From contig JAUCBJ010008468.1 of the NCBI GenBank assembly GCA_032718475.1, forward strand, positions 1 to 53,552: a DNA stretch of 53,552 nt. The letters are read 5' to 3'. The notes under the pieces are model-generated. The model was not told the DNA's origin. It saw nothing but the letters and a program-made list of their open reading frames with translations, and did not search any database. Origin of the DNA: Nemertoderma westbladi. Lineage: Eukaryota > Xenacoelomorpha > Nemertodermatida > Nemertodermatidae. A program made the position numbers and the translations under genes. The number at the start of each line of letters is the position of its first letter. Positions within the stretch are counted from its first letter, which is position 1. Positions 12,062-21,953 of this stretch are shown piece after piece.

Positions 12062-13135
12062 TGCACATTGATATGCTGAGTCTCTGTGCTGAGACATTGA
12101 GTATCTATGCTGAGACATTGAGTCTCCGTGCTGAGACTGAGCCTCTGTGCTGAGACATTGAGTCTCCGTGCTGAGACTGAGTCTATGTGCTGAGACATTG
12201 AGTCTCCGTGCTGAGACTGAGTCTCTGTGCTGAGACATCGAGTCTCCGTGGTGAGACATTGAGTCTCTGTGCTGAGAATGAGTCTCTGTGCTGAGACTGA
12301 GTCTCTGTGCTGAGACATTGAGTCTCCGTGCTGAGAATGAGTCTCTGTGCTGAGACTGAGTCTCTGTGCTAGGACATTGAGTCTCCGTGTTGAGACTGAG
12401 TCTCTGTGCTGAGACATCGAGTCTCCGTGGTGAGACATTGAGTCTCTGTGCTGAGAATGAGTCTCTGTGCTGAGACTGAGTATCTGTGCTGAGACATTGA
12501 GTCTCTGTGATGAGAGATTGAGTCTCCGTGCTGAGACTGAGTCTCTGTGCTGAGACATTGAGTCTCCGTGCTGAGATTGAATCTCTGTGCTGAGACATTG
12601 AGTCTCCGTGCTGAGACTGAGTCTCTGTGCTGAGACTGAGTCTCTGTGCTGAGACATAGAGTCTCCGTGCTGAAACTGAGTCTTTGTGCTGAGACATTGA
12701 GTCTCTGTGCTGAGACATTGAGTCTCCGTGCTGAGACTGAGTCTCCGTGCTGAGACATTGAGTCTCCGTGCTGAGATTGAATCTCTGTGCTGAGACATTG
12801 AGTCTCCGTGCTGAGACTGAGTCTCTGTGCTGAGACATAGAGTCTCCGTGCTGAGACTGCGTCTTTGTGCTGAGACATTGAGTCTCTGTGCTGAGACATT
12901 AAGTCTCCGTGCTGAGACTGAGTCTCTGTGCTGAGACATTGAGTCTCCGTGCTGAGACTGAGTCTCTCTGCTGAGACTTTGAGTCTCCGTACTGAGACTC
13001 AGTCTCTATACTGAGACATTGAGTCTCCGTGCTGAGACATTGAGTCTCCGTGCTGAGACATTGAGTCTCTGTGCTGAGACATTGAGTCTCCGTGCAGAGA
13101 CATTGGGTCTCCATGCCTTGACATTGAGTCTCTGT
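12062..13135. repeat. 19/21-bp satellite array, copy A
   Basis: Units alternate between a 21-bp form with core GAGACATTGAGTCTC and a 19-bp form with core GAGACTGAGTCTC. Each unit holds a small dyad (GAGAC...GTCTC), so the array can fold into a row of hairpins. The same 21-bp unit forms the array at 37784-38700, and one atypical stretch (GTGCAGAGACATTGGGTCTC, about 13093) occurs identically at about 38187. The long ORFs across it, on both strands, are by-products of the periodicity. Confidence 0.95.
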
Positions 13136-13195
13136 ATAGAATTATATTCCCTAAATGCCGTGGATTTTCAAAATTTTATTTTATTCGAATTAACT
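13134..13195. repeat. 62-bp direct repeat, copy 1
   Basis: Identical to 33572-33633. It begins GTATAGAATTATATTCCC and ends TTATTCGAATTAACT. It abuts the satellite on its left. Flanks of the two copies are unrelated, so this is a shared fragment of a mobile or duplicated unit. Confidence 0.9.
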
Positions 13196-14578
13196 TGTTA
13201 AAGATTACATTGAGTCCTCATTTGTATTTGCTATCCATTTGTACGCCTATTAGTCAAGTGGTTCAGTAGCTCAGGCAGAATACCTAAGGACTGTGGTAAA
13301 TCTAAGGTTGAGAGTAGGCTAGAGCTAAGGTCGCGAGTAGCGTGGATGTGAGGAAGGGAGTAGCTTGCTTAGGTGGATGGTAGGAAAAGCCCGGCTTTCT
13401 ATTGGCTGTTATAAATAGCTTACATAGTTTAAACTATATAGTAGTTCCCCTGGTTGAGGAGATGGGAAATCATGTACTGGGATAGGCTGCTAAGTTAACC
13501 CAACAAAACAACTAAACTTTTAATTAATTATTGATTACAGGCAAGGATTTGGAAGGAATTTTTTAATTTCATCAAAGGTTTACGTTTAATTAAACGAGTA
13601 TCAGTTAATCGTGTTATATTGACAAATAAATTATCATATTACAAATATATTATCTAGTTTTCTAGACTTGTGAGTAAATAATAAACTTTCAATAATGTGT
13701 CATGAGTTCCAAGGCATCCACGAGTACCGTGTTTGTATACGGGAATTAGCAAAGGAGACCTGCCATTTAGCGGAGGGGGGGGGGGGGGGGGGGTCATTTT
13801 TGGGGGTTTTAGAGCATGTAGTCGTAGGCCTAGGTTTTTGTACTACATGGTGTTGATCGTGTGGGTGGACCACCGAACAGTTGCGAATTTTAGACAATTG
13901 TTTAAAATTTATTGTTTATTTGGTAATCCGATACTCACATTGCACATATAGAGTAAGATATACAGTATATTGTATAATTGCAATATTAAAAGTTAAGTTA
14001 CAATAATACTTTGGACAATGGCGTGGCTAGTATTATAACCCAATGTATTGTCTGGGAGTGCCGGGCAGGTAGGTATGTAGTGTAGGTAGGTAGGTGTGCA
14101 GTGCTTGCAAAAAAAAAGGGGGGGGGGGGGATATTACTATTATGTGAATTGTGAGGTGTGAGATTGTTACTGTTGTTGTTGATAGGGAAATAATTAATTA
14201 TCCTAAGTTAATCTCCAGCGCAATCAATTGTTTCACTGGAGTTCCGATGCTGATCCAGGTATATAAAACTAAACTAAATGAGTCGAGATAGGAAATACAT
14301 AAAATATAAAATATTGGATGGAAAAGGTTATGGAAAATTGGTAAGATCTATGTTTTAATGATTGTTTACAGTGTACTTTAATTTAATATTTTAGAAGGTG
14401 ACCTATTTCGAAAAGGGTACTATATTTTAGATTTTTTATGTTTTACGTCAGCAAAGGAATCAGAGTTCCATATCGTTGGCCCTGAAAAATAATTATTAGT
14501 GTTTGGAAATTATTGGAAAACTAATGTATCTTTGAGATGAGCAATGCGCATATCCTTGCCTTCTCCTTGCCATATCCT
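13196..14578. other. Non-coding stretch with two poly-G runs
   Basis: No gene is supported. There are 19 consecutive G at 13775-13793 and 13 G preceded by an A run at 14118-14130. A weak tRNA-like string (TAGTCAAGTGG, 13251) lacks a convincing B box. The rest is AT-rich unique-looking sequence. Confidence 0.3.
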
Positions 14579-14959
14579 GGCCTGTTTACGCGTGGAAACT
14601 TTTAGAGCAACTTTCTCGGCAACTTTTAGAGCAAACCAGGTTGCCGATCAAGTTGCTCCGTGTAAACACGTAAGTTGCTGAAAAAAAATGCCGTAAAATT
14701 TGCTCAACTTTTACGGCAATTTGAAGGAATTTGCGTTGGGGAATTAAAGCGGGATAATCAGATGTAATTATCAAAAACTAGCTAGTAGATAAAATGACCC
14801 ACTATTTTACAGTTAAACTCGCCAAGTTGGTCTAAAAGTTGCCGGCCAAGTTGCTGGTAAAGTTGCCACGTGTAAACAGCGATTAAATTAAGTTGCTCCA
14901 AAAAAAGTTGCTAGTTTGCCGAGAAAGTTGATCTAAAAGTTTCCACGTGTAAACAGACC
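14579..14959. mobile_element. MITE with about 40-bp terminal inverted repeats
   Basis: Left end GGCCTGTTTACGCGTGGAAA (14579) and right end TTTCCACGTGTAAACAGACC (to 14959) are inverted copies. The match continues inward through CTTTTAGAKCAACTTTCTCGGC. The body of about 300 bp is built of AGTTGC/GCAACT motifs and has no ORF. A non-autonomous DNA transposon is the simplest reading; no target duplication could be fixed, so the superfamily is open. Confidence 0.7.
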
Positions 14960-15267
14960 TTTAGGGGTCGAATAGCCTACGTTGATAGTTAGACGTAAAG
15001 GATAATATATTATTTGTTGAATAAGTTAAATTTGTATAAGTTGCTGTATAATGTACATGTACAATGCTCTATATGTATATTACATGTTCTCATACTGTAT
15101 AATATTAATATTGATGTTTCAATATTTACAAAGTATAATAATTCTAATAAAAATATGTATGGTAGAAAAATACATTATTGCGTTTTTCCTTTCTCTCTGC
15201 GTTTTTCCTCCCTCTCTGGTCATTTTTCCGCGTAATTCTTTTCCCCCCTTGTTTACAGTCTGTTTTG

Positions 15268-15345
15268 CCCCAGCCCTAGCTCAGTCGGTAGAGCGTTGGA
15301 AATTATATGTGTAGTAGGTATTGAGTTCGAATCCTAGTAAGTGCG
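15268..15345 (+). repeat. tRNA-like sequence (pseudo-tRNA or SINE head)
   Basis: TAGCTCAGTCGGTAGAGCG (from 15279) is a textbook D-arm/A box, and GAGTTCGAATCC (15322-15333) is a good B box. The acceptor and T stems do not pair, and the anticodon arm is not clean, so this is not a functional tRNA gene. It most likely is a SINE remnant or tRNA pseudogene. Confidence 0.6.
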
Positions 15346-15407
15346 AATTATTTTTTGTGCAGAATTTCAACTCATTTAAATTGACCGCTACAAATTAAAT
15401 TGCATTT

Positions 15408-15735
15408 GTCTGTACCTAGATTAACCAATGAGACTGCAGTTATTAGATTGTAACCAATGTCGTGCAAGTTATATATTAGCTGGACCAATGGTTATCTTTA
15501 AAAACCCAATATAATTATAGAATGTTCTCGATTGATTGCGGCACAAATTTGCTATATAAAGGTGCGATTTGTTCATTAGTTATCTATCCTCTCATTCAAT
15601 ATTCTATCTCACTTCTTACAATCTTGTTTATTCTGTCATTAGTTTTCAGATTACATTTTGTATTATTATCTGCAATAAATTCAGAAATACCGCTACCTGC
15701 CTTTTCTTTTCACCATGATTCACTACGGTGAACAC
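15408..15735 (+). promoter_or_regulatory. LTR-like promoter/polyadenylation module
   Basis: Three CCAAT boxes (15425, 15454, 15485) precede a TATATAAA box (15553-15560), and an AATAAA lies 115 bp downstream (15674-15679). This U3-R-U5-like order suggests a solo LTR or the 5' LTR of a damaged element. No second copy is visible in the window, and the ends are uncertain. The 69-codon ORF at 15522-15731 is probably fortuitous. Confidence 0.4.
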
Positions 15736-16540
15736 ACTTAGGAACAGGATGGCCGGCTAGAGATCGGGCCGCAGCAATGAACGGGAACATCAAGGGAATG
15801 TAGACAGGAGACAACCCGCAATACCATCTTAGTTATTCGCCCATCGCCTGAAAGGTTAGACAGCGTTCGACGCCTTGCTACCTAAGCGTAAGACCAAAGA
15901 TCAAACGGTAGAAGTAGTGACACGCTGTAAGCCTAAAAATTACATCTTAGGGACTGTACTGTCTTAATTCAGGAAAAAACCGCAGTAGACCTTCATATTC
16001 CTACGGGGGGGGAGAGAGCAGGGAGATACTAGTACGCAGATAGGACGTAGGCACACCGGTACGAAGCATACACATTGGTAGGGTGCAGCAAACTGTACGC
16101 CTAACTCTTGCTAAGTGCAGGTGCGTCTGTGACTATTTGTAGTACAACGGTGTCCATTGCATTAGAACTTGTAGGCTAGGAGGGTTGCTGTGTTTCACCT
16201 GAATTGGGATTGTACCGTTCAGACGGTAGGGCAGTTTACAACTAGGCGTAAATAAATTGAGGCTATTAGGGATATACTAACATCTACCGTGTCCCCGCCA
16301 ACGTCCTGATAGGAAGTTACCCAGCCTACCTAGGTGACTAAAATTCTAGATAAGAGCCAGGATAGCTATTAGTAATAGTACGCCTACTGTAGTAAACTAA
16401 CACATTTCTTCTTAGTATTAGGGACCTGGTAAATTAAAATTGCCGAATTCTGGGCGTAGCATTAACCTTATGCCTGAATTTGAGTCCTGGAAATACGCAA
16501 GAGGGGAAGGAACCTTATCATTCGTGAGTATTGGACCTAC
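15736..16540. other. Non-coding stretch upstream of the 495-bp repeat
   Basis: More GC-balanced than its surroundings, with no ORF of note and no match elsewhere in the window. It could be the leader of the LTR-like module at 15408 or flanking DNA of the BEL element. Confidence 0.25.
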
Positions 16541-17035
16541 AAGTTACAAAATTTAGAATATTTTCGTAAAATGCACACTGTACCCAGTAATTATATATGT
16601 GAAGGAGCAAAACTGCTTTTGACCATTCAGAATTAACACACACGCGCGTTAGAAATTATTTACACCTCAAAATATATAAAATTAACTTTGTCCGTACTGT
16701 GCTTTGCCCGCTAGTTAGACATCTCCAAATCTCTGCCTCTGTACCTAGCTAGCGTCCCTTTCGCCCAACCATATAAATCACACCGCGGCAAAGTATACGA
16801 GCCTCTTAGTCCGTCAGTGAGTCAGCCTGATTTTAGGATTCGCTGCGCGGGATTTTGTTTCATCGAAGTTTGTCTGCTCGTAGACTGTTTTCTGCCTCAC
16901 CGGTTATAAGAGATCGATACTGCAATATATTCGCTTACTTAGAGTTTACTGTTTTGGTGAGAAGGTCGGATTTATGATTTGATTCACAAACTTTACAGTA
17001 GGATATTGCAGGTATTGTTACTGTCTCTTCTAATA
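16541..17035 (+). repeat. 495-bp direct repeat, copy 1 (LTR candidate of the BEL element)
   Basis: By eye identical to 37289-37783, 20,748 bp away. It holds a TATA box (TATAAAT, 16772-16778) and lies upstream of the gag leader, so it may be the 5' LTR of the BEL/Pao element with the partner as 3' LTR or solo LTR. Against this: the repeat ends are not TG...CA, no primer-binding site is obvious just after 17035, and no target duplication is seen. Confidence 0.7.
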
Positions 17036-17443
17036 GTAGGAATATGTTTTACTGAACTACGGTTCGGTAGGACTAAAGTTATTTGAAAATTTTGTATTTT
17101 GAGGTAAAAATTTATATTTGATTAGCTAAGTGCTAATTTTTTGAAATAAAATTTGATTTGAACCGCGTGTAAAATATTTTTTGGAATTGAATACCGGTGT
17201 TTAAAAAGGGTTTAAATACCATATTGTACCGGTACAAAAATTTTCGTAAAAGTAAAACCTAACTCTTTTGTTTTTCAGGATTCAGAACTAATTTCTAGAC
17301 TGTAACGGGAGCAAGACCGTGTTTAGCAAGTTTGGGAGATAGATAACTCAATAACTTTGGTTGGGAAAATCGCGCTTCGTCCGCAACGTTAAAAAACGGA
17401 AAGGTTCACGTCCGGTTTGTAACTGGGAATCTGTTTTTCTGGA
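17036..17443 (+). other. Leader region before the duplicated unit
   Basis: AT-rich non-coding sequence between the 495-bp repeat and the first copy of the 2.46-kb duplication. No ORF and no clear tRNA primer-binding site. It is not repeated upstream of the second gag copy, so the duplication started inside the leader. Confidence 0.4.
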
Positions 17444-17641
17444 GAATTATTGGAGTGGGTGAGTTCGAAAAGTTGCATAAATAAGTTAGGCATTACCGTA
17501 TTAGTTAAAATTATTGTGGGTTCCACTGTCTCAAGTATTTATGCATTCCGTATGATTTCTTTGTTCATTGCTGAATTAGTCCGTATTATTGTATTTAATT
17601 TACCTTTTGATAACGCATATCGTTATCCGATTTATTTGTTA

Positions 17642-17763
17642 TAAAATTGGCCGCTAGGCTAATTTTATTATATACTTATTCCGTGACATTTATTTGCTGT
17701 AAAATTGGCCGTTTAGGCTAATTTTATCCATCTGCTATAAAATCGGCCGGTAGGCTAATTTTA
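17642..17763 (+). promoter_or_regulatory. Three tandem stem-loops in the gag leader, unit 1
   Basis: Hairpins at 17642-17667, 17700-17726 and 17738-17763. Each has a left arm TAAAATTGGCC (third: TAAAATCGGCC), a 4-5 nt loop (GCTA, GTTTA, GGTA) and a right arm GGCTAATTTTA. In RNA the first two stems pair over 11 bp including one G-U; the third has one mismatch. They lie 87-209 nt before the gag start. A role in RNA packaging, dimerisation or translation is plausible but only inferred. Confidence 0.8.
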
Positions 17764-17850
17764 TATGACTGTAATTAGTACCGTTTAGATATAAATACGG
17801 TAAGTTTGATACTTTGACACTCACATTTTACTTGACTTACAACTACCGAA

Positions 17851-19941
17851 ATGAGTGACAAACAAGACTATACGAAGAATACACAAACCGACTATGACTC
17901 ATGTGACGGAGATAAGTCAGAAGCGGAAGAACCACAGGGGAAGACTCGTGAGCCTACCGAACCTACACCGTGCGCGTCACCAGTATATCCAACGGGAGTA
18001 CCGGATGCCGTAGTACGAGGCGACGGCAGGACTGAGGATTTCCTAACGGTCCCGCAACCTAGATACAGGGAAACGGAGATGGTAAGTTCAGTAGGAAGCA
18101 CAGAAAGTGTGGTTAGAAGCGTCGGCGGTTACATGGCGCATATTACCAGGAGTATTGGAGAAGGCCAACGCATATTAGACGAGTTGACCGCTCCGATGTC
18201 TCGGTTCGAGTTCTACACTCTACAGGTGAGAGTACAGAGTAAAGTATATAAGTCCGTGGATAACCTAATTGGTCTGCAAGATCTAGCTAGACAGAGACAG
18301 GATATGGACACTCAGCTTAGAATCCTCGAGAAACTAATGATCGCTAGAGAGAAACTGATTCAGTTTAAGTCGACGATTAGGCAGATACAACAGGAACAAG
18401 CGGACCAGTTGTTAGGTGAGTCAGTTTCGGACGAATTATTGCAACCCGAGGAAGAACAGGAACTGTATAGGCTAGATGGACAATTGAAACACCTGACAGA
18501 TCACTTACGCATGTGCGGCGAGGACGTCGGAGATTGGGAAACCGTGCCGGAGGCTACGAGGGAAACTTCGCTCGCACAAATCGAACCGGCACCGGGAACA
18601 CTAAATCAATCACTGGTGAGTATTCGCAGCGAAATTGGCGAGGTGAGTATGGCTACGTCAGAAATTGCCCGACAACAGCAGCTCTACAGACAACAACAGG
18701 AGATGGAGGAACAAACTCAACTGCTAATGGCACAAGCAGCCGTACAAGAAGAGAAACTACGCATTGCGAATGTTGCAAGAATCTCTCATCTGCAAGAACA
18801 AGCCGAGTTGGAAGCAGCCGAGATGGAAAGGTTAGAGTTGGACATTGCGCAACAAACGGCGGCAGCGGCAGCGGCCGAGTTAGAGCGACAAGCGACGGCG
18901 GCAGCAGCAACGGCCGAGTTAGATCGACAAGCGGCGGCGGCAGCAGCAGCGGCCGAGTTAGAGCGACAGAGGTTAGTATCAGAAGCGAGAGCCGAGATGA
19001 AAAAACGGCAAATAAAGGCTCAATCAGCTATACGACAAGCGGAGTTTGAGGCGCAACAACAACAGACGGAACAACGCGAGAAGGAAGTTAAACTTCATTT
19101 CGAACTCGGGAAGAAGGCGAGAGAATTAGCCAACGCGAAGGAAGATCTGGATCTACAAGCCCGCGATCGATCGATGAGATCTCGTGACGGACACGATTTA
19201 GACCGGTTAGAGGTAAGACATCGCCAAATTCAGGAACGGAAGAAGGAAGGAAGCGTAGGAGCACCCGGACGGGAACGACAATTAGTAAAAGACTTGTGTC
19301 AACGATTCCCACAAGTAACTCCTATGTTTGCACCAATTATGACTAAGAAACCTGTTTCGATTGCGGGTAGTAGTGATATTTCTCCTATCCATGGTGCGAC
19401 GGAACACAGGTTGGTTATTCCGGACAAATTCATACCTTCAAGAGCAACGTCGTCGCCTATTTTGAAAGTCAAGGTAAGTAACCCATTGACTACCGATCGT
19501 AGTAGTTTGTTGACTGGACCTGCACTACTGACGACAAAACAGGTGAGTCCACCTTTGACACCTAAACCGGTTACGCACTACGAATACCCAATGACGTTTC
19601 GACCTACAAGGCCAGTTCAGTTTACATCGCAATCTACGACTTCGAGGAAGACTTGTGAGCCTACCGAACAACGGAGACCAGTGGATACGCGACCGTTCAA
19701 CCAGTTTACATCGCAATCTACGACTTCGAGGAAGACTTGTGAGCCTACCGAACAACGGAGACCAGTGGATACGCGACCGTTCAACCAGTTTACATCGCAA
19801 TCTACGACTTCGAGGAAGACTTGTGAGCCTACCGAACAACGGAGAACAGTGGACGATGTTCCGAAACGAAACGTTAGAATTCGGACAACCCAACGGACGC
19901 GAATTATTGGAGTGGGTGAGTTCGAAAAGTTGCATAAATAA
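17851..19941 (+). CDS. Gag-like coiled-coil protein, duplicated copy, intact (696 aa)
   Basis: Starts at ATG 17851, MSDKQDYTKN, the same start context (ACTACCGAAATG) as in unit 2. An acidic, Ser/Pro-rich N-terminus (1-75) is followed by a helical region, then a long Gln/Glu/Ala/Arg-rich coiled coil (about 270-460) with LERQAAAA-type alanine repeats, and three perfect 28-residue repeats (about 590-670) carrying SRKTCEPTEQRRP. It matches the N-terminal part of the BEL gag in unit 2 but lacks the DUF1759-like domain, knuckles and protease, because the duplication joint replaces them with 12 residues from the leader (IIGVGEFEKLHK). It may make a truncated gag with only the self-association part. 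Whether it is expressed is unknown. Confidence 0.7.
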   Translation: MSDKQDYTKNTQTDYDSCDGDKSEAEEPQGKTREPTEPTPCASPVYPTGVPDAVVRGDGRTEDFLTVPQPRYRETEMVSSVGSTESVVRSVGGYMAHITRSIGEGQRILDELTAPMSRFEFYTLQVRVQSKVYKSVDNLIGLQDLARQRQDMDTQLRILEKLMIAREKLIQFKSTIRQIQQEQADQLLGESVSDELLQPEEEQELYRLDGQLKHLTDHLRMCGEDVGDWETVPEATRETSLAQIEPAPGTLNQSLVSIRSEIGEVSMATSEIARQQQLYRQQQEMEEQTQLLMAQAAVQEEKLRIANVARISHLQEQAELEAAEMERLELDIAQQTAAAAAAELERQATAAAATAELDRQAAAAAAAAELERQRLVSEARAEMKKRQIKAQSAIRQAEFEAQQQQTEQREKEVKLHFELGKKARELANAKEDLDLQARDRSMRSRDGHDLDRLEVRHRQIQERKKEGSVGAPGRERQLVKDLCQRFPQVTPMFAPIMTKKPVSIAGSSDISPIHGATEHRLVIPDKFIPSRATSSPILKVKVSNPLTTDRSSLLTGPALLTTKQVSPPLTPKPVTHYEYPMTFRPTRPVQFTSQSTTSRKTCEPTEQRRPVDTRPFNQFTSQSTTSRKTCEPTEQRRPVDTRPFNQFTSQSTTSRKTCEPTEQRRTVDDVPKRNVRIRTTQRTRIIGVGEFEKLHK
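19616..19860 (+). repeat. 84-bp coding tandem repeat, 3 copies (unit 1)
   Basis: Each copy starts CAGTTTACATCGCAATCTAC and encodes QFTSQSTTSRKTCEPTEQRR plus 8 residues. Copies are essentially identical. The same triplet occurs at 22118-22362 in unit 2, so the repeat predates the 2.46-kb duplication, or both arrays were homogenised. Each copy contains the GAAGACTTGTGAGCCT motif. Confidence 0.9.
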
Positions 19942-20098
19942 GTTAGGCATTACCGTATTAGTTAAAATTATTGTGGGTTCCACTGTCTCAAGTATTTATG
20001 CATTCCGTATGATTTCTTTGTTCATTGCTGAATTAGTCCGTATTATTGTATTTAATTTACCTTTTGATAACGCATATCGTTATCCGATTTATTTGTTA

Positions 20099-20219
20099 TA
20101 AAATTGGCCGCTAGGCTAATTTTATTATTTACTTACTCCATGACATTTATTTGCTGTAAAATTGGCCGCTAGGCTAATTTTATCCATTTGCTATAAAATC
20201 GGCTGGTAGGCTAATTTTA
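20099..20219 (+). promoter_or_regulatory. Three tandem stem-loops in the gag leader, unit 2
   Basis: Hairpins at 20099-20124, 20157-20182 and 20194-20219, the counterparts of those at 17642-17763. Loop 2 is GCTA here instead of GTTTA. The innermost pair of hairpin 3 changes from C-G to U-G and so stays paired. All three stems are kept although surrounding positions have changed. Confidence 0.8.
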
Positions 20220-20300
20220 TATGACTGTAATTAATACTGTTTAGATATAAATACGGTAAGTTTGATACTTTGACACTCACTTTACTTTACAACTACCGAA

Positions 20301-21953
20301 ATGAGTGACAAACAAGACTATACGAAGAATACACCTACCGACTATGACTCATGTGACGCGGATAAGTCAGTAGCGGAAGAACCACAGGGGAAGACTCACG
20401 AGCCTACCGAACCTACACCGTGCGCGTCACCAGTACATCCAACGGGAGTACCGGATGCCATAGTACGAGGCGACGGCAGGACTGAGGATTTTCTAACGGT
20501 CCCGCAACCTAGACACAGGGAAACGGACATGGTAAGTTCAGTAGGAAGCCAGGAGAGCGTAGTTAGAAGCATCGGAGGATACATGGCGCATATTACCAGG
20601 AGTATTGGAGAAGGCCAACGCATATTAGACGAGTTGACTGCTCCGATGTCTCGGTTTGAGTTCTACACCTTACAGGTTAGAGTACAGAGTAAAGTACATA
20701 AGTCCGTAGATAACCTAATCAGTCTACAAGATCTAGCTAGACAAAGACAGGACGCGGACACTCAGTTCAGAATCCTCGAGAAATTAAAATTAATGATCGC
20801 TAGGGAGAAACTAATTCAATTTAAGACGACCGTTAGACAGATACAACAAGAACAAGCGGATCAGTTGCTAGGTGAGTCAGTTTCTGACGAGTTATTACAG
20901 CCCGAGGAAGAACAGGAATTGTATAGGCTGGATGGACAATTGAAACATCTGACGGATCACTTACGTATGTGCGGCGAAGACGTCGGAGATTGGGAAACCG
21001 TGCCGGAGGCTACGAGGGAAACTTCACCCGCACAAATCGAACTGGCACCGGGAATAATGGATCAATCATTGGTGAGTATTCGCAGCGAAATTGGCTAGGT
21101 AAGTATGGTAACGTCAGAAATTGCTCGACAACAGCAGCAGTTCTACAGACAACAACAGGAGATGGAGGAACAAATTCAACTGCTAATGGTACAAGCAGCA
21201 GTAGAGGAAGAGAAACTACGCGTTGCGAATGTTGCAAGAATCTCTCATCTGCAAGAACAAGCAGAGTTGGAAGCAGCCGAGATGGAAAGGTTAGAGTTGG
21301 ACATTGCACAACAAACGGCGGCAGCGGCAGCGGCTGAGTTAGAGCGACAAGCAGCGGCAGCGGCTGAGTTAGAGTGACAAACGGCAGGGGCAGCGGCTGA
21401 GTTAGAGCGACAAAGGGCAGCGGCAGCGGCCGAGTTACAGCGACAAAGGTTAGTTTCAGAAGCGAGAGCCAAAATGAAAAAACGGCAAATAAAGGCTCAA
21501 TCAGCTATACGACTAGCAGAGTTAGAAGCGCAACAACAACAAACGGAACAACGCGAGAAAGAGGTTAAACTTCATTTCGAACTCGAAAGGAAGGCGAGAG
21601 AATTAGCTAACGCCAAGGAGGATCTGGATCTTAAAGCCCGCGATCCATCGATGAGATCTCGAGACGGACACGATCTAGACCGGATAGAGGTAAGGCACCG
21701 CCAAATTCAGGAACGAATAAAGGAAGGAAGTGTAGGAGCACCTGAGCAAGGACGAGAGTTGGTTGGTGAATTATGTCAACGATTTCCTCAAGTAACTCAT
21801 ATGTTTGCACCAATTACGACAAAAGAACCTGTTTCGATTGCGGGTAGTAGTAATATATCTCCTATCCATGATGCGACGGAACACAGGTTCGTTATTACCG
21901 TTTATACCGCCAAGAGCAACGTCATCGCCTATTCCGAAAGTCAAGGTAAGTAA
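20301..21953 (+). pseudogene. BEL gag N-terminal half, unit 2, broken
   Basis: Same start and frame as 17851. Compared with unit 1, the codon GAG has become TAG (stop ending at 21098) and CGA has become TGA (stop ending at 21377). Around 21890-21915 a net 5-base loss shifts the frame, after which homology continues in the frame of the ORF at 21805-26232. The alanine-rich repeat region is also longer here. This is the copy physically joined to pol, so the element's own gag start is disabled while its upstream duplicate is open. Confidence 0.75.

Larger units (their letters stand above)
17444..19900 (+). repeat. Tandem duplication unit 1: leader + gag N-terminal half
   Basis: This 2,457-bp unit is repeated directly behind itself (19901-22403). 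The join at 19895-19905 (GACGCGAATTATTGG) fuses the gag sequence ...GACGCGA to the leader sequence GAATTATTGG. The first ~227 bp (17444-17670) are identical to 19901-20127, while the rest differs at many sites and by small indels. Confidence 0.9.

Noticed and set aside
12008-13114. Several overlapping minus-strand ORFs of up to 301 codons rich in Ser-Gln-His-Arg-Asp
   Set aside because: They follow the 21-bp satellite period (7 codons), occur in several frames at once and have no non-repeat domain.
13251-13320. tRNA-like SINE head starting TAGTCAAGTGG
   Set aside because: No acceptable B box at the expected distance.
15268-15345. Functional tRNA gene
   Set aside because: A and B boxes are good, but acceptor and T stems do not pair.
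17450-17644. 64-codon hydrophobic leader ORF, identical in both duplication units
   Set aside because: No ATG at its start; identity extends over the whole flanking 227 bp, so it reflects recent homogenisation rather than protein selection.
17444-20300. LTR pair formed by the duplicated leaders
   Set aside because: The repeated unit continues through gag coding sequence and a direct joint, so it is a tandem duplication, not LTRs.
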